Source: Prescottella defluvii (lineage in GTDB: Bacteria; Actinomycetota; Actinomycetes; Mycobacteriales; Mycobacteriaceae). From it: a stretch of DNA of 64,000 nucleotides. How positions within the stretch are numbered: the stretch's first letter is position 1; each line of letters begins with the position of its first letter. Shown piece by piece: positions 54,179-64,000 of the stretch. The DNA lies in assembly GCF_000738775.1 (NCBI RefSeq), contig NZ_JPOC01000051.1, positions 62,001-126,000 on the forward strand, in the 5' to 3' direction. The translations under genes and the position numbers were made by a program. The notes beneath the pieces are model-generated. The model made no database searches. It was not told the origin of the DNA and saw only the letters and a list, made by a program, of their open reading frames with translations.

Positions 54179-54330
54179 GACCTCCGGTAGGTACGTTGAA
54201 CCACCGGAGGTCTCTCCCGCGGATCGTCGGCCGAGAGGCCGGAACGAATCCGCCGACAGAACCGGACCGGCAACGGTGCCGATCGTGCTGACGAGTCTGC
54301 CGCAGAGTTTGGGGATACTCCCCTCCAAAG
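54179..54330 (-). promoter_or_regulatory. yybP-ykoY (manganese) riboswitch upstream of terC
   Basis: On the minus strand CUUUGGAGGGGAGUAUCCCC starts the motif (54330-54311), CUCGUCAGCACGA is the conserved internal loop, and GAGACCUCC closes it (54214-54206): the three sequence blocks of the yybP-ykoY class in order. The 3' CCUCCGG can pair either with UUGGAGG at the 5' end (P1) or, as GACCTCCGGT (54212-54203), with ACCGGAGGTC (54188-54179), which contains the Shine-Dalgarno. The two pairings exclude each other, so metal binding should free the ribosome site. Confidence 0.82.
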
Positions 54331-54383
54331 TGATTCCTATTGAACCACACGGACCCGCCTGCGGCAGAATTCGGACAAAACGG

Positions 54384-57098
54384 TCAGCTGTCGTCGGAGG
54401 TCTCGGGGTCGCCGCCGCGGATCGACCACAGCAGGCCCTCGAGTTCGTCCGGCTTGATCAACACCTCGCGCGCCTTCGATCCCTCGCTCGGGCCGACGAC
54501 CCCGCGGGTCTCCATCAGGTCCATCAGGCGGCCGGCCTTCGCGAAACCCACCCGCAGCTTGCGCTGCAGCATCGACGTGGAGCCGAACTGGCTGGAGACG
54601 ACCAACTCCACCGCCTGCAACAGCACGTCCATGTCGTCGCCGATGTCGGGGTCGACGTCCTTCTTCTCCCCCGCCTTGGCTGCCGTGACACCCTCGGTGT
54701 ATTCGGGCTCGGCCTGGTTCTTGGTGAAGTCGACGACCGCCGAGATCTCCTCGTCGGTGATGAACGCGCCCTGCATGCGGATCGGCTTGCCCGCACCCAT
54801 CGGGAGGAACAGCCCGTCACCCATACCGATGAGCTTCTCGGCGCCCGGCTGATCGAGGATGACCCGCGAGTCGGTGAGCGAACTCGTCGCGAACGCCAGC
54901 CGCGACGGCACGTTCGTCTTGATCAGGCCGGTCACAACGTCGACGGACGGCCGCTGCGTCGCGAGGACGAGGTGGATACCGGCGGCACGCGCCTTCTGCG
55001 TGATGCGCACGATCGCCTCCTCCACGTCGCGCGGCGCGGTCATCATGAGGTCGGCGAGCTCGTCGACGATCGCGAGGATGTACGGGTACGGCTTGTACAC
55101 CCGTTCGCTGCCCAGCGGGGCGGTGATGTCCCCGGACTTGACCTTGGCGTTGAAGTCGTCGATGTGCCGGACCCGGCTGGCCTGCATGTCCTGGTACCGC
55201 TGCTCCATCTCCTCGACCAGCCACGCCAGCGCGGCCGCGGCCTTCTTCGGCTGCGTGATGATCGGGGTGATCAGGTGCGGGATGCCCTCGTACGGCGTGA
55301 GCTCGACCATCTTGGGGTCGATGAGGATCATCCGGACCTCGTCCGGGGTGGCCCGGGTCAGCAGCGACACCAGCATCGAGTTGACGAAACTGGACTTGCC
55401 GGAGCCAGTGGAACCCGCCACCAGCAGGTGCGGCATCTTCGCGAGGTTCGCGCTGACGAAGTCGCCCTCGATGTCCTTGCCCAGACCGATGATGAGCGGG
55501 TGATGATCCTTCCGCGTCGACGACGCGGTCAGGACATCGGACAGGCGCACCATCTCGCGGTCGGAGTTCGGCACCTCGATGCCGACGGCCGACTTGCCGG
55601 GGATGGGTGCCAGCAGGCGCACGTTGTCGGTGGCCACCGCATACGCGATGTTGCGGGCGAGCGCGGTGATCTTCTCGACCTTGACGCCCGGCCCGAGTTC
55701 GACCTCGTACCGGGTGACCGTCGGCCCGCGTGTGTAACCGGTGACCGCGGCATCGATCTTGAACTGCTGGAGGACCTCGGTGATCGCCTCGATCATCGCG
55801 TCGTTGGCCTTGCTGCCGAGCTTGGGCGGGTCGCCCTCGATCAGCAACGACGTGGGCGGCAGCGTGTAGTCGCCCTCCACTACGCGATCCGGGACGAACG
55901 CCTCCTTCTCCTCCTTGACCGGCTCCGGCGCGGGAGCGGGCTTGACCCGGGCGCGGGGCTTCGGTCGCGGCGGTGCGGCGGCCGGTTCCGGTTCGGGTTC
56001 AGGTTCGGGCGTGGGGGTCGGGTCGCCCGGGTCCCACAGTCCGAGCACCTCGGTCTCCACATCGGGGTGGACCTCGTCGGTCGGGTAGTTCTGTTCCGGC
56101 GTGGTCGGGCGTCGACGCGGGGTCCTGCGCGCCGGGCGCTCGGGCACCGCGGTGTCGGCGGCGTGATCGACGGGGTACCCGTCGGCGTCGAACCGGGACG
56201 GATCGTCGTCGTAGTCGTCGTGGAAGTCCGGGTCGTCGGCGTGGTCGTAGGTGTCGTCGTAGTCGTCGTGGTAGGACGTGCCGAAGTAGTCGCGGAACCG
56301 TTCCGGAACCTCACGGACCGTGGTTCCGGTGAGCAGCAGAACTCCGAAGAACATCGCGAGCAGCAACAGCGGCACCGACAGCCACGCGGTCACTCCGCTG
56401 GTCAGCGGCCCGGCGACGATGTAGCCGACCACGCCGGCGCCGGCGGACCAACCGTCCGAGGCAGTCGGGGAACCCGAAGCGATGTGCCACAGGCCCACCG
56501 CCGGCAGCCCGACGAGAAGCGAACCGAGGACCAGTCGAGGCCGGATCTCCGGCTTGGGCTCGGTTCGCATGAGCACCACGGCGATCGCGACACCGAGGAT
56601 CGGCAGGATCGCGGCGACGGCGCCGACGACGGCGCGGACGCCGGACTCGATCCACTCCCCCACCGGACCGCCCGCGGAGAACCACATGCCGCCGGCGATC
56701 ACCACACTGACCGCGATCAATCCGAGGGCGATGCCGTCCCGGCGGTGGCCGTGCTCGATCTCTGTTGCCTTGCCCATCGTGCGGGTCGTCGCTCCGACGC
56801 CCTTGGCCACCATCGACCATCCCGCGCCGATGCCCCGTCCGATCGAGGACAGGGCGCTGCCACCCCCGGACGACTTCGCAGCCGGACGACGGGTACCGGC
56901 ACCACGCGGCGCCGCCTTGCGCGGCGCGGTCTTGCGCGGCGCCGCCTTGCGGGGCGCGGACGACTTACGCGCCGACGACGACGCGCCGGTGGCGCGGGTC
57001 CCGGTGGACGCTGCTCGCGTGGACGACGTCGAGCGCGCACGGGTCCGCGACGTGGATGCTGTCGAACTCGATCCGCGTGCGCTCGTCTTCCCTGCCAT
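54384..57098 (-). CDS. ftsK: DNA translocase FtsK/SpoIIIE
   Basis: A 904-residue DNA pump for chromosome segregation at division. After an Arg/Lys/Ala-rich tract (about 1-85, with APRK repeats), four membrane helices follow (about 110-265), then an Asp/Pro-rich linker (270-395) with VDFDDD-type acidic runs. The motor holds Walker [15 protein letters not shown], Walker [17 protein letters not shown] and [30 protein letters not shown]. The gamma domain at the C-terminus ([21 protein letters not shown]) reads KOPS sites. ATG 57098 is chosen because TAACCT lies 7 bases upstream; an upstream in-frame Met has no signal. Confidence 0.97.
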   Translation of the reverse strand: MAGKTSARGSSSTASTSRTRARSTSSTRAASTGTRATGASSSARKSSAPRKAAPRKTAPRKAAPRGAGTRRPAAKSSGGGSALSSIGRGIGAGWSMVAKGVGATTRTMGKATEIEHGHRRDGIALGLIAVSVVIAGGMWFSAGGPVGEWIESGVRAVVGAVAAILPILGVAIAVVLMRTEPKPEIRPRLVLGSLLVGLPAVGLWHIASGSPTASDGWSAGAGVVGYIVAGPLTSGVTAWLSVPLLLLAMFFGVLLLTGTTVREVPERFRDYFGTSYHDDYDDTYDHADDPDFHDDYDDDPSRFDADGYPVDHAADTAVPERPARRTPRRRPTTPEQNYPTDEVHPDVETEVLGLWDPGDPTPTPEPEPEPEPAAAPPRPKPRARVKPAPAPEPVKEEKEAFVPDRVVEGDYTLPPTSLLIEGDPPKLGSKANDAMIEAITEVLQQFKIDAAVTGYTRGPTVTRYEVELGPGVKVEKITALARNIAYAVATDNVRLLAPIPGKSAVGIEVPNSDREMVRLSDVLTASSTRKDHHPLIIGLGKDIEGDFVSANLAKMPHLLVAGSTGSGKSSFVNSMLVSLLTRATPDEVRMILIDPKMVELTPYEGIPHLITPIITQPKKAAAALAWLVEEMEQRYQDMQASRVRHIDDFNAKVKSGDITAPLGSERVYKPYPYILAIVDELADLMMTAPRDVEEAIVRITQKARAAGIHLVLATQRPSVDVVTGLIKTNVPSRLAFATSSLTDSRVILDQPGAEKLIGMGDGLFLPMGAGKPIRMQGAFITDEEISAVVDFTKNQAEPEYTEGVTAAKAGEKKDVDPDIGDDMDVLLQAVELVVSSQFGSTSMLQRKLRVGFAKAGRLMDLMETRGVVGPSEGSKAREVLIKPDELEGLLWSIRGGDPETSDDS

Positions 57099-57105
57099 AT
57101 CGGTC

Positions 57106-57111
57106 AGGTTA
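57106..57111 (-). promoter_or_regulatory. -10 box of ftsK
   Basis: TAACCT on the minus strand, 7 bases before ATG 57098. Confidence 0.5.
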
Positions 57112-57212
57112 GTCGCTGAGGCACCATCCGGACCATCCGCAACACCCGCCACACACGTTCACCAGGCGGGACGATGCGTCACACCCTCGCGGGGACGGCG
57201 ACTCCGGTCGAC

Positions 57213-57836
57213 TCAGAATCCACGATCCAGCGCCGCAAGCGCCGCCACATCACCGGGTGCCCCGTCGAACTCGATGCGGACCTCGTCCCGCCCGAACGCG
57301 TGCAGGAGCAGTTCGGCGGGCTCCCCGCGCAGAGTCACCGTGGAAGACCCTGCCGAGCGGACGGTCTCCCGTCCGCCGTCGGGACGTTCGAGGACCACGC
57401 TCACCGGAGACCGCCGGTACCCGAGCCGTCCGGTCTGCTTCGCGAGCGCCCACAGACGGTCCTGCAGATCGGACGACAGCGCGCGCGGCTGCCAGTCCGG
57501 CCGAGCACGCCGGACGTCCTCGTGGTGGACGAACATCTCGCCGAGGTTGGCCTTCTCGTCGACGAGACGGAACGGGGACCACACCGGCGGACCGGATCGG
57601 ACGTCGTCGAGCAGTGTGTTCCAGTCCCGGCGTGCGATGCCGTGCTGGACGCGATCGGTGTAGCCGGACAGCGCGCCGATCAGGATGCCCGGCGCGGCGT
57701 CGAGTCGCCGCTCCCGCAGCACCAGATGGGCGGCGAGGTCGCGGGCGGTCCAGTCGCCGCACAGCGTCGGCGCGTCGGGGCCGACGGCTCGCATCGTGTC
57801 GACCAGGGCATGACGTTCGTCACGGGCGTAAGGCAC
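57213..57836 (-). CDS. TIGR03085/DinB-like metal-binding protein (MDMPI family)
   Basis: A 207-residue protein of the mycothiol-dependent maleylpyruvate isomerase N-terminal (DinB-like) superfamily, TIGR03085 subgroup. DERHALVDTMRAVGPDAPTLCGDWTARDLAAHLVLRERR carries the first His ligand, and GEMFVHHEDVRRARPDW the two later ones; the C-terminal part is RGEPAELLLHAFGRDEV. Members bind a divalent metal and may use mycothiol as thiol donor; the substrate is unknown. GTG 57836 lies 5 bases after TACCGT. Confidence 0.88.
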   Translation of the reverse strand: MPYARDERHALVDTMRAVGPDAPTLCGDWTARDLAAHLVLRERRLDAAPGILIGALSGYTDRVQHGIARRDWNTLLDDVRSGPPVWSPFRLVDEKANLGEMFVHHEDVRRARPDWQPRALSSDLQDRLWALAKQTGRLGYRRSPVSVVLERPDGGRETVRSAGSSTVTLRGEPAELLLHAFGRDEVRIEFDGAPGDVAALAALDRGF

Positions 57837-57841
57837 ACCAC

Positions 57842-57847
57842 ACGGTA
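57842..57847 (-). promoter_or_regulatory. -10 box of the TIGR03085 gene
   Basis: TACCGT on the minus strand, 5 bases before GTG 57836. Confidence 0.4.
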
Positions 57848-57932
57848 GCCGGTGATCTGCCGAACCGCCCGAACTTGTCGGCGGGCGCCCCTAACGTGGA
57901 GGTGTCCGGTCCCGGTACGAGAGGAGCGACAC

Positions 57933-58364
57933 ATGTCGAAGACCACCATGTCGGCGAGCGAGCGTGAGCAGTTCCTCGCCGACCTGCACGTAGGGGTGAT
58001 CGCCGCCGAGCGTGACGGCCGAGCGCCCCTGGCCGTGCCGATCTGGTACCACTACTCCCCCGGCGGCGAGGTGATGGTGTGGACCGAACGCGGCACCGTC
58101 AAGGAACGTCTCATCCGGGCCGCCGGGCGATTCAGCCTGTGCGCCCAGATCGAGGAACCGCCGTACCGGTATGTCAGCGTCGAGGGCCCGGCGACCTTCC
58201 AGGACACCGTCGCCCTCGACGACATCCGGCCACTCGTGGAGCGGTACCTGCCGGCGCCGGAAGCGGAGGCGTTCATCGCCGAATCGTTCAACGACAGGGC
58301 GGTTCTGATCCGGATGCGTCCGGAACGCTGGTTCACCGTCGACTACGGCAAAATCGAGTCGTAA
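57933..58364 (+). CDS. PPOX-class F420/FMN-dependent oxidoreductase
   Basis: A 143-residue split-barrel flavin or F420 protein of the pyridoxamine-phosphate-oxidase superfamily. FLADLHVGVIAAERDGRAPLAVPIWYHYSPGGEVMVWTE and RAAGRFSLCAQIEEPPYRYVSVEGPATF give the cofactor cleft. Relatives reduce biliverdin, aflatoxin or heme breakdown products; the substrate here is unknown. GAGGAG lies 5 bases before the ATG. Divergent from the TIGR03085 gene; convergent with rnj across a strong terminator. Confidence 0.88.
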   Translation: MSKTTMSASEREQFLADLHVGVIAAERDGRAPLAVPIWYHYSPGGEVMVWTERGTVKERLIRAAGRFSLCAQIEEPPYRYVSVEGPATFQDTVALDDIRPLVERYLPAPEAEAFIAESFNDRAVLIRMRPERWFTVDYGKIES

Positions 58365-58368
58365 ACCG

Positions 58369-58397
58369 GGCTCGGCGGCGGCACCCGCCGCCGAGCC
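58369..58397. terminator. Bidirectional terminator between the PPOX gene and rnj
   Basis: A perfect 13-bp stem (58369-58381 with 58385-58397), core GGCTCGGCGGCGG, with a 3-base loop, between convergent genes. Confidence 0.75.
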
Positions 58398-58403
58398 GCC
58401 GCC

Positions 58404-61309
<2,906 letters not shown>

Positions 61310-62062
61310 TCAGCCGACGGTACCGAACTCGCTCGTCGCGACCTCCGAACCGTCCGGCAGCGTGACGATTTCGAAGTCTCCGAACACATTCGGCGCGGCG
61401 CCGGCGAGCTGGCGCAGGCACTCGACGGCGACGCGGCGGATCTCGACGTCGGCATGTTCGGTGGCCCGCATCTCGACGAAATGTCGCCAGGCACGGTAGT
61501 TCCCGGTGACGACGACGCGAGTCTCGGTGGCGTTGGGCAGCACCGACCGGGCGGCCTGCCGCGCCTGCTTGCCGCGCACGGGGCCGTTGGGCACGTCGGC
61601 GAGCTTGTCCTCGAGCGCGGAGAGCAGTTCTGTGTAGGCCTCCCGGCTGGCCTCGGTGGCCTTCGCGAACAGGGCCTCGAGGTGCTCGTCGCCGGCGATG
61701 GCCGGCGGAACGACGACGTTGGCGTCGTCCTCCCGGACGAATCGTTGCGACAACTGCGAGTAGGAGAAGTGCCGGTGCCGGATCAGCTCGTGCGTGCAGG
61801 ATCGGGAGATCCCGCTGATGTAGAAGCTGACGCTGCCGTGCTCGAGGACCGACAGGTGTCCCACCTCGAGCAGGTGCCGCAGGTACCCCGCATTGGTGGC
61901 CGTGCGAGGGTTCGGCTTGGACCAACTCTGGTAGCACGCGCGCCCGGCGAACTCGGCGAGCGCCTCGCCGCCGTCGGCGTCGGTGTCCCACGGGACGTCG
62001 TCGGGCGGGAAGAACTCCGTCTTCGCGACGAGTTGGACCTTCAGGGGCACCGCGTTGGGCAC
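61310..62062 (-). CDS. thyX: Flavin-dependent thymidylate synthase ThyX
   Basis: A 250-residue FAD enzyme that methylates dUMP using methylenetetrahydrofolate and [22 protein letters not shown] holds the ThyX motif RHR-X7-[21 protein letters not shown] is conserved before it; the C-terminal part has [28 protein letters not shown] 62062 is chosen because GGAGG lies 7 bases upstream; the frame from 62083 would add seven residues without support. Located upstream of dapA on the same strand as in M. tuberculosis. Confidence 0.96.
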   Translation of the reverse strand: MPNAVPLKVQLVAKTEFFPPDDVPWDTDADGGEALAEFAGRACYQSWSKPNPRTATNAGYLRHLLEVGHLSVLEHGSVSFYISGISRSCTHELIRHRHFSYSQLSQRFVREDDANVVVPPAIAGDEHLEALFAKATEASREAYTELLSALEDKLADVPNGPVRGKQARQAARSVLPNATETRVVVTGNYRAWRHFVEMRATEHADVEIRRVAVECLRQLAGAAPNVFGDFEIVTLPDGSEVATSEFGTVG

Positions 62063-62243
62063 TGCACATCCTCCGGGGATCATCGTCGTTCACCTTTGCC
62101 CGACCCTATGCCGCGTACGTCGCGCGCGCCGCAGCGACACAACACCGGACTTCCGACCCGGAATCTGGAACCATGATCGTCAGGCCTCCGGAGACGGGAC
62201 GCGCCCGCCGCCGCGGTCACACAACGTCGGTGAGGGGATTCCC

Positions 62244-63038
62244 ATGCAGATCGACCTGTCCGATCGCACAGCTCTGGTCACCGGTTCCACCCAGGGCATC
62301 GGCTACGCCATCGCCACCGGCCTCGCCCGCGCGGGTGCGCGCGTCGTCGTCAACGGCCGAAGCCAGGATCGTGTCGACAGAGCCGTCCGCACCGCGCGTG
62401 CGGAGTCCGGCAGCGACGCCGTCGTCGGAGCGGTGGGCGACCTGGCGACGGAGGACGGCACCGCGGCAGTCGTCGATGCCGAGCCCACCGTCGACATCCT
62501 CGTCAACAACCTCGGCATCTTCGGGTCCGCTGCCCCACTGGAGATCGACGACGCCGAATGGCGGCGCTACTTCGAGGTCAACGTCCTCTCCGCCGTTCGG
62601 CTCATCCGCGCCTACCTGCCCGGGATGAAGGACCGGGGCTGGGGACGCGTCCTCAACCTCGCCAGCGACTCGGCGGTCGCCATTCCCGCCGAGATGATCC
62701 ACTACGGCATGACGAAGACCTCACTGCTCGCTGTGAGCCGTGGATTCGCCAAGGCCGCAGCGGGCAGCGGGGTCACCGTCAACTCCGTGATTGCCGGCCC
62801 GACACACACCGGCGGAGTCGAGAAGTTCGTCCGGGAACTGGTCGGCGACGAACTGCCCTGGGACGAGGCCCAGCACCGGTTCATGGTCGAGTACCGTCCC
62901 CAGTCCCTGCTGCAGCGTCTGATCGAGCCCGAGGAGATCGCCAACATGGTCGTCTACTTCGCCTCCCCGTTCGCGTCCGCCACGACCGGCGGCGCCGTGC
63001 GCGTCGACGGCGGCTACGTGGACTCGATCCTGCCCTGA
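62244..63038 (+). CDS. Short-chain dehydrogenase/reductase
   Basis: A 264-residue classical SDR. TGSTQGIGYAIATGLARAGARVVVNGRS is the TGxxxGxG cofactor motif (Arg after the second strand suggests NADPH); LVNNLGIFG is the NNAG-like motif; the Ser-Tyr-Lys triad is seen in NLASDSAVAIPAEMIHYGMTKTSLLAV (Tyr and Lys in YGMTK). The C-terminal end GGAVRVDGGYVDSILP is typical. Substrate unknown. GAGGGGA precedes ATG 62244. The gene is divergent from thyX across 181 bp and is followed by an operator array. Confidence 0.9.
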   Translation: MQIDLSDRTALVTGSTQGIGYAIATGLARAGARVVVNGRSQDRVDRAVRTARAESGSDAVVGAVGDLATEDGTAAVVDAEPTVDILVNNLGIFGSAAPLEIDDAEWRRYFEVNVLSAVRLIRAYLPGMKDRGWGRVLNLASDSAVAIPAEMIHYGMTKTSLLAVSRGFAKAAAGSGVTVNSVIAGPTHTGGVEKFVRELVGDELPWDEAQHRFMVEYRPQSLLQRLIEPEEIANMVVYFASPFASATTGGAVRVDGGYVDSILP

Positions 63039-63057
63039 GCCGCAACGAATCGAGCAC

Positions 63058-63110
63058 TGACGTCATCCCGGCCTTGAAATGACGTCATGATGACGTCACA
63101 CTGACATCAT
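63058..63110. promoter_or_regulatory. Operator array: four 11-bp-phased TGACGTCA-type palindromes
   Basis: TGACGTCA lies at 63058-63065, 63080-63087 and 63091-63098, and the variant TGACATCA at 63102-63109, overlapping the ATG at 63109. The centres are 22, 11 and 11 bp apart, i.e. all on one face of the helix, separated by 3-base linkers (one position, 63069-63076, is empty). The pattern suits cooperative binding of ribbon-helix-helix dimers, and the downstream gene encodes such a domain, so autoregulation is likely. Confidence 0.7.
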
Positions 63111-63579
63111 GGATCTCACCGAATACACGGCACGACTGCGCGACGACCTCGCCTCGGCGGCGGCCCTCGGCGACGCGGACACCCAGCGGATTGCCGAGGC
63201 CCTGGCCGGCGCGGCGGAGCGATCGGCCCAGCTCATGCTCGTCTCGGCCCTGTCCGACCTCGCCCGGGAGGCATCGGACGAACTCGGCGACCGCACGCTC
63301 CACGTCCGTTTCGACGGGACGGACGTCTCGGTCGAGGCGGTGCACCGCCGCCCCGAGCCCGGCGACACACCGCCGTTCGACCCCGCCGACCCCTTCCGGA
63401 CTCTCGAGGATGTCACCGGTGACATCAGCCGGGTGACGCTGCGACTGGTCGACCAGATCAAGTCCCGCGCCGAGGAGGCCGCCCTGCAGGACGGGATGTC
63501 GCTCAATTCCTGGGTCGCGCAGGCGGTTCAGGGTGCCCTCCGTGACCAGATGCGCCGCGCCCGCCCCGACGACGCCTGA
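63109..63579 (+). CDS. HicB-like ribbon-helix-helix protein without a HicA partner
   Basis: A 156-residue protein. The C-terminal 45 residues (VTLRLVDQIKSRAEEAALQDGMSLNSWVAQAVQGALRDQM) are an Arc/MetJ-type ribbon-helix-helix with the HicB signature SLNSWV, the DNA-binding part. The N-terminal 110 residues are helical then a strand pair (LHVRFDGTDVSVEAVHRR) and look like a sensor or dimer region rather than the usual HicB RNase-H-like fold. No HicA-type toxin is beside it. ATG 63109 is inside the last operator. It probably represses itself. Confidence 0.78.
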   Translation: MDLTEYTARLRDDLASAAALGDADTQRIAEALAGAAERSAQLMLVSALSDLAREASDELGDRTLHVRFDGTDVSVEAVHRRPEPGDTPPFDPADPFRTLEDVTGDISRVTLRLVDQIKSRAEEAALQDGMSLNSWVAQAVQGALRDQMRRARPDDA

Positions 63580-63675
63580 ACCGTTTCCCTCCGCGGGCGC
63601 CGACCTGCGCCGATCCCGGCGCCGAGAATGGTCTAATTGCGTCTCATCGTTCACGGGGTAGAGGGAGTGCAGAGC

Positions 63676-64000
63676 ATGGCTGTTTCCGGGGCCAAGGAGT
63701 TCGAGGTCAAGGCCGCGCCGGCCGATGTCATGGCAGCGATCGCGGCCGTGGACCGGCTTCCCGAATGGTCGTCTGCACACAAGAAGGTCATCATCGAGAG
63801 CACCCATCCGGACGGCCGCGCGCACCGCGTCCGGATGACGGTGTCGATCATGGGCATCAACGATGAGCAGGTCGTCGACTACTCGTGGGACGGCGACACC
63901 GGAATGTCCTGGACGCTGGTCGAGAGCACGCAGCAGAACAGCCAGGACGGGGCCTACACCCTCTCCGCCAAGGGCGACGGGACGCTGGTGAAGTTCGAGC
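63676..64000 (+). CDS. SRPBCC/polyketide cyclase-like protein, cut by the window end
   Basis: The first 108 residues of a START/SRPBCC-fold protein (about 150 residues is usual). It starts AVSGAKEFEVKAAPADVMAAIAAVDRLPEWSSAHKKVIIESTHPDGRAHRVRMTVSIMGI and continues with VVDYSWDGDTGMSWTLVES, the curved sheet that forms a hydrophobic pocket for lipids or polyketides. AGGGAG lies 8 bases before ATG 63676; GTG 63667 is possible. Common in several copies in actinobacteria. The end is not in the window. Confidence 0.85.
   Translation, partial: MAVSGAKEFEVKAAPADVMAAIAAVDRLPEWSSAHKKVIIESTHPDGRAHRVRMTVSIMGINDEQVVDYSWDGDTGMSWTLVESTQQNSQDGAYTLSAKGDGTLVKFE

Noticed and set aside
53181-57119. Open frame of 1312 codons on the plus strand opposite terC and ftsK
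   Set aside because: It is the mirror of two clear genes in a high-GC region; its translation is Arg/Gly/His/Asp-rich with no recognisable domain and has no start signals.

Overview
The window is high-GC actinobacterial chromosome, most likely Rhodococcus or a close relative in the Mycobacteriales. The evidence is the codon bias (G or C at nearly every third position), the Rpf/LysM protein, the lexA/nrdR, hflX-dapF-miaA-miaB, recA-recX and clgR-pspA-pgsA-argA-ftsK-rnj-dapA-thyX blocks (the gene order of the Mycobacterium tuberculosis Rv2718c-Rv2754c region), and many starts with a TANNNT -10 box only 5-9 bases upstream, the actinobacterial leaderless pattern. No insertion sequence, prophage, CRISPR array, rRNA or tRNA gene was seen. 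It reads as core chromosome with a few accessory insertions.

Layout. 1-3.4 kb: a 25-bp perfect palindrome, a resuscitation-promoting factor with a structured leader, and a permuted papain-like protein divergent from a small membrane protein, then a class III aminotransferase. 3.6-11 kb: HrpA helicase, NrdR, a LexA-controlled divergent pair (lexA plus a LysM-less membrane protein) and an acyl-CoA dehydrogenase. 11-18 kb: uracil/xanthine-type permease, then a choline-to-glycine-betaine operon (betT-betB-betA). 18-27 kb: hflX with a translationally coupled secreted protein, dapF, miaA with a LigB-like protein, a DUF349 protein, miaB with a membrane protein. 27-30.5 kb: a glutamate-type ABC uptake operon. 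30.5-36.6 kb: two unassigned genes, recX, recA with two separate damage promoters, DUF3046, a glycosyltransferase and an LLM oxidoreductase. 36.7-40.8 kb: an MFS transporter coupled to a GH2-DUF2804 fusion protein. 40.8-48.6 kb: glpD, tetR, an alkyl-DHAP-synthase-like flavoprotein and a diacylglycerol-kinase-like gene, a PIG-L deacetylase, and the biotin ECF transporter bioYMN. 48.7-54.2 kb: the envelope-stress module clgR-pspA-pspM with a SigE-type promoter, cinA, pgsA, argA, yciI, and terC behind a manganese-type (yybP-ykoY) riboswitch. 54.4-62 kb: ftsK, two small enzymes, and rnj-dapA-thyX. 62.2-64 kb: an SDR, an orphan HicB-like ribbon-helix-helix protein with four 11-bp-phased TGACGTCA-type operators, and the start of a SRPBCC protein.

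Working together: the LexA/SOS sites upstream of lexA and recA share a core; recA also carries a PafBC-type promoter. clgR, pspA and pspM form a membrane-stress circuit. glpD, the AGPS-like enzyme and the lipid kinase point to glycerolipid metabolism. The most novel-looking signals are the phased operator array upstream of the HicB-like gene, the GH2-DUF2804 fusion, the terC riboswitch with a readable on/off switch, and a pair of divergent leaderless genes that share a single 7-bp -10 element. All assignments come from reading the sequence; no database search was run.
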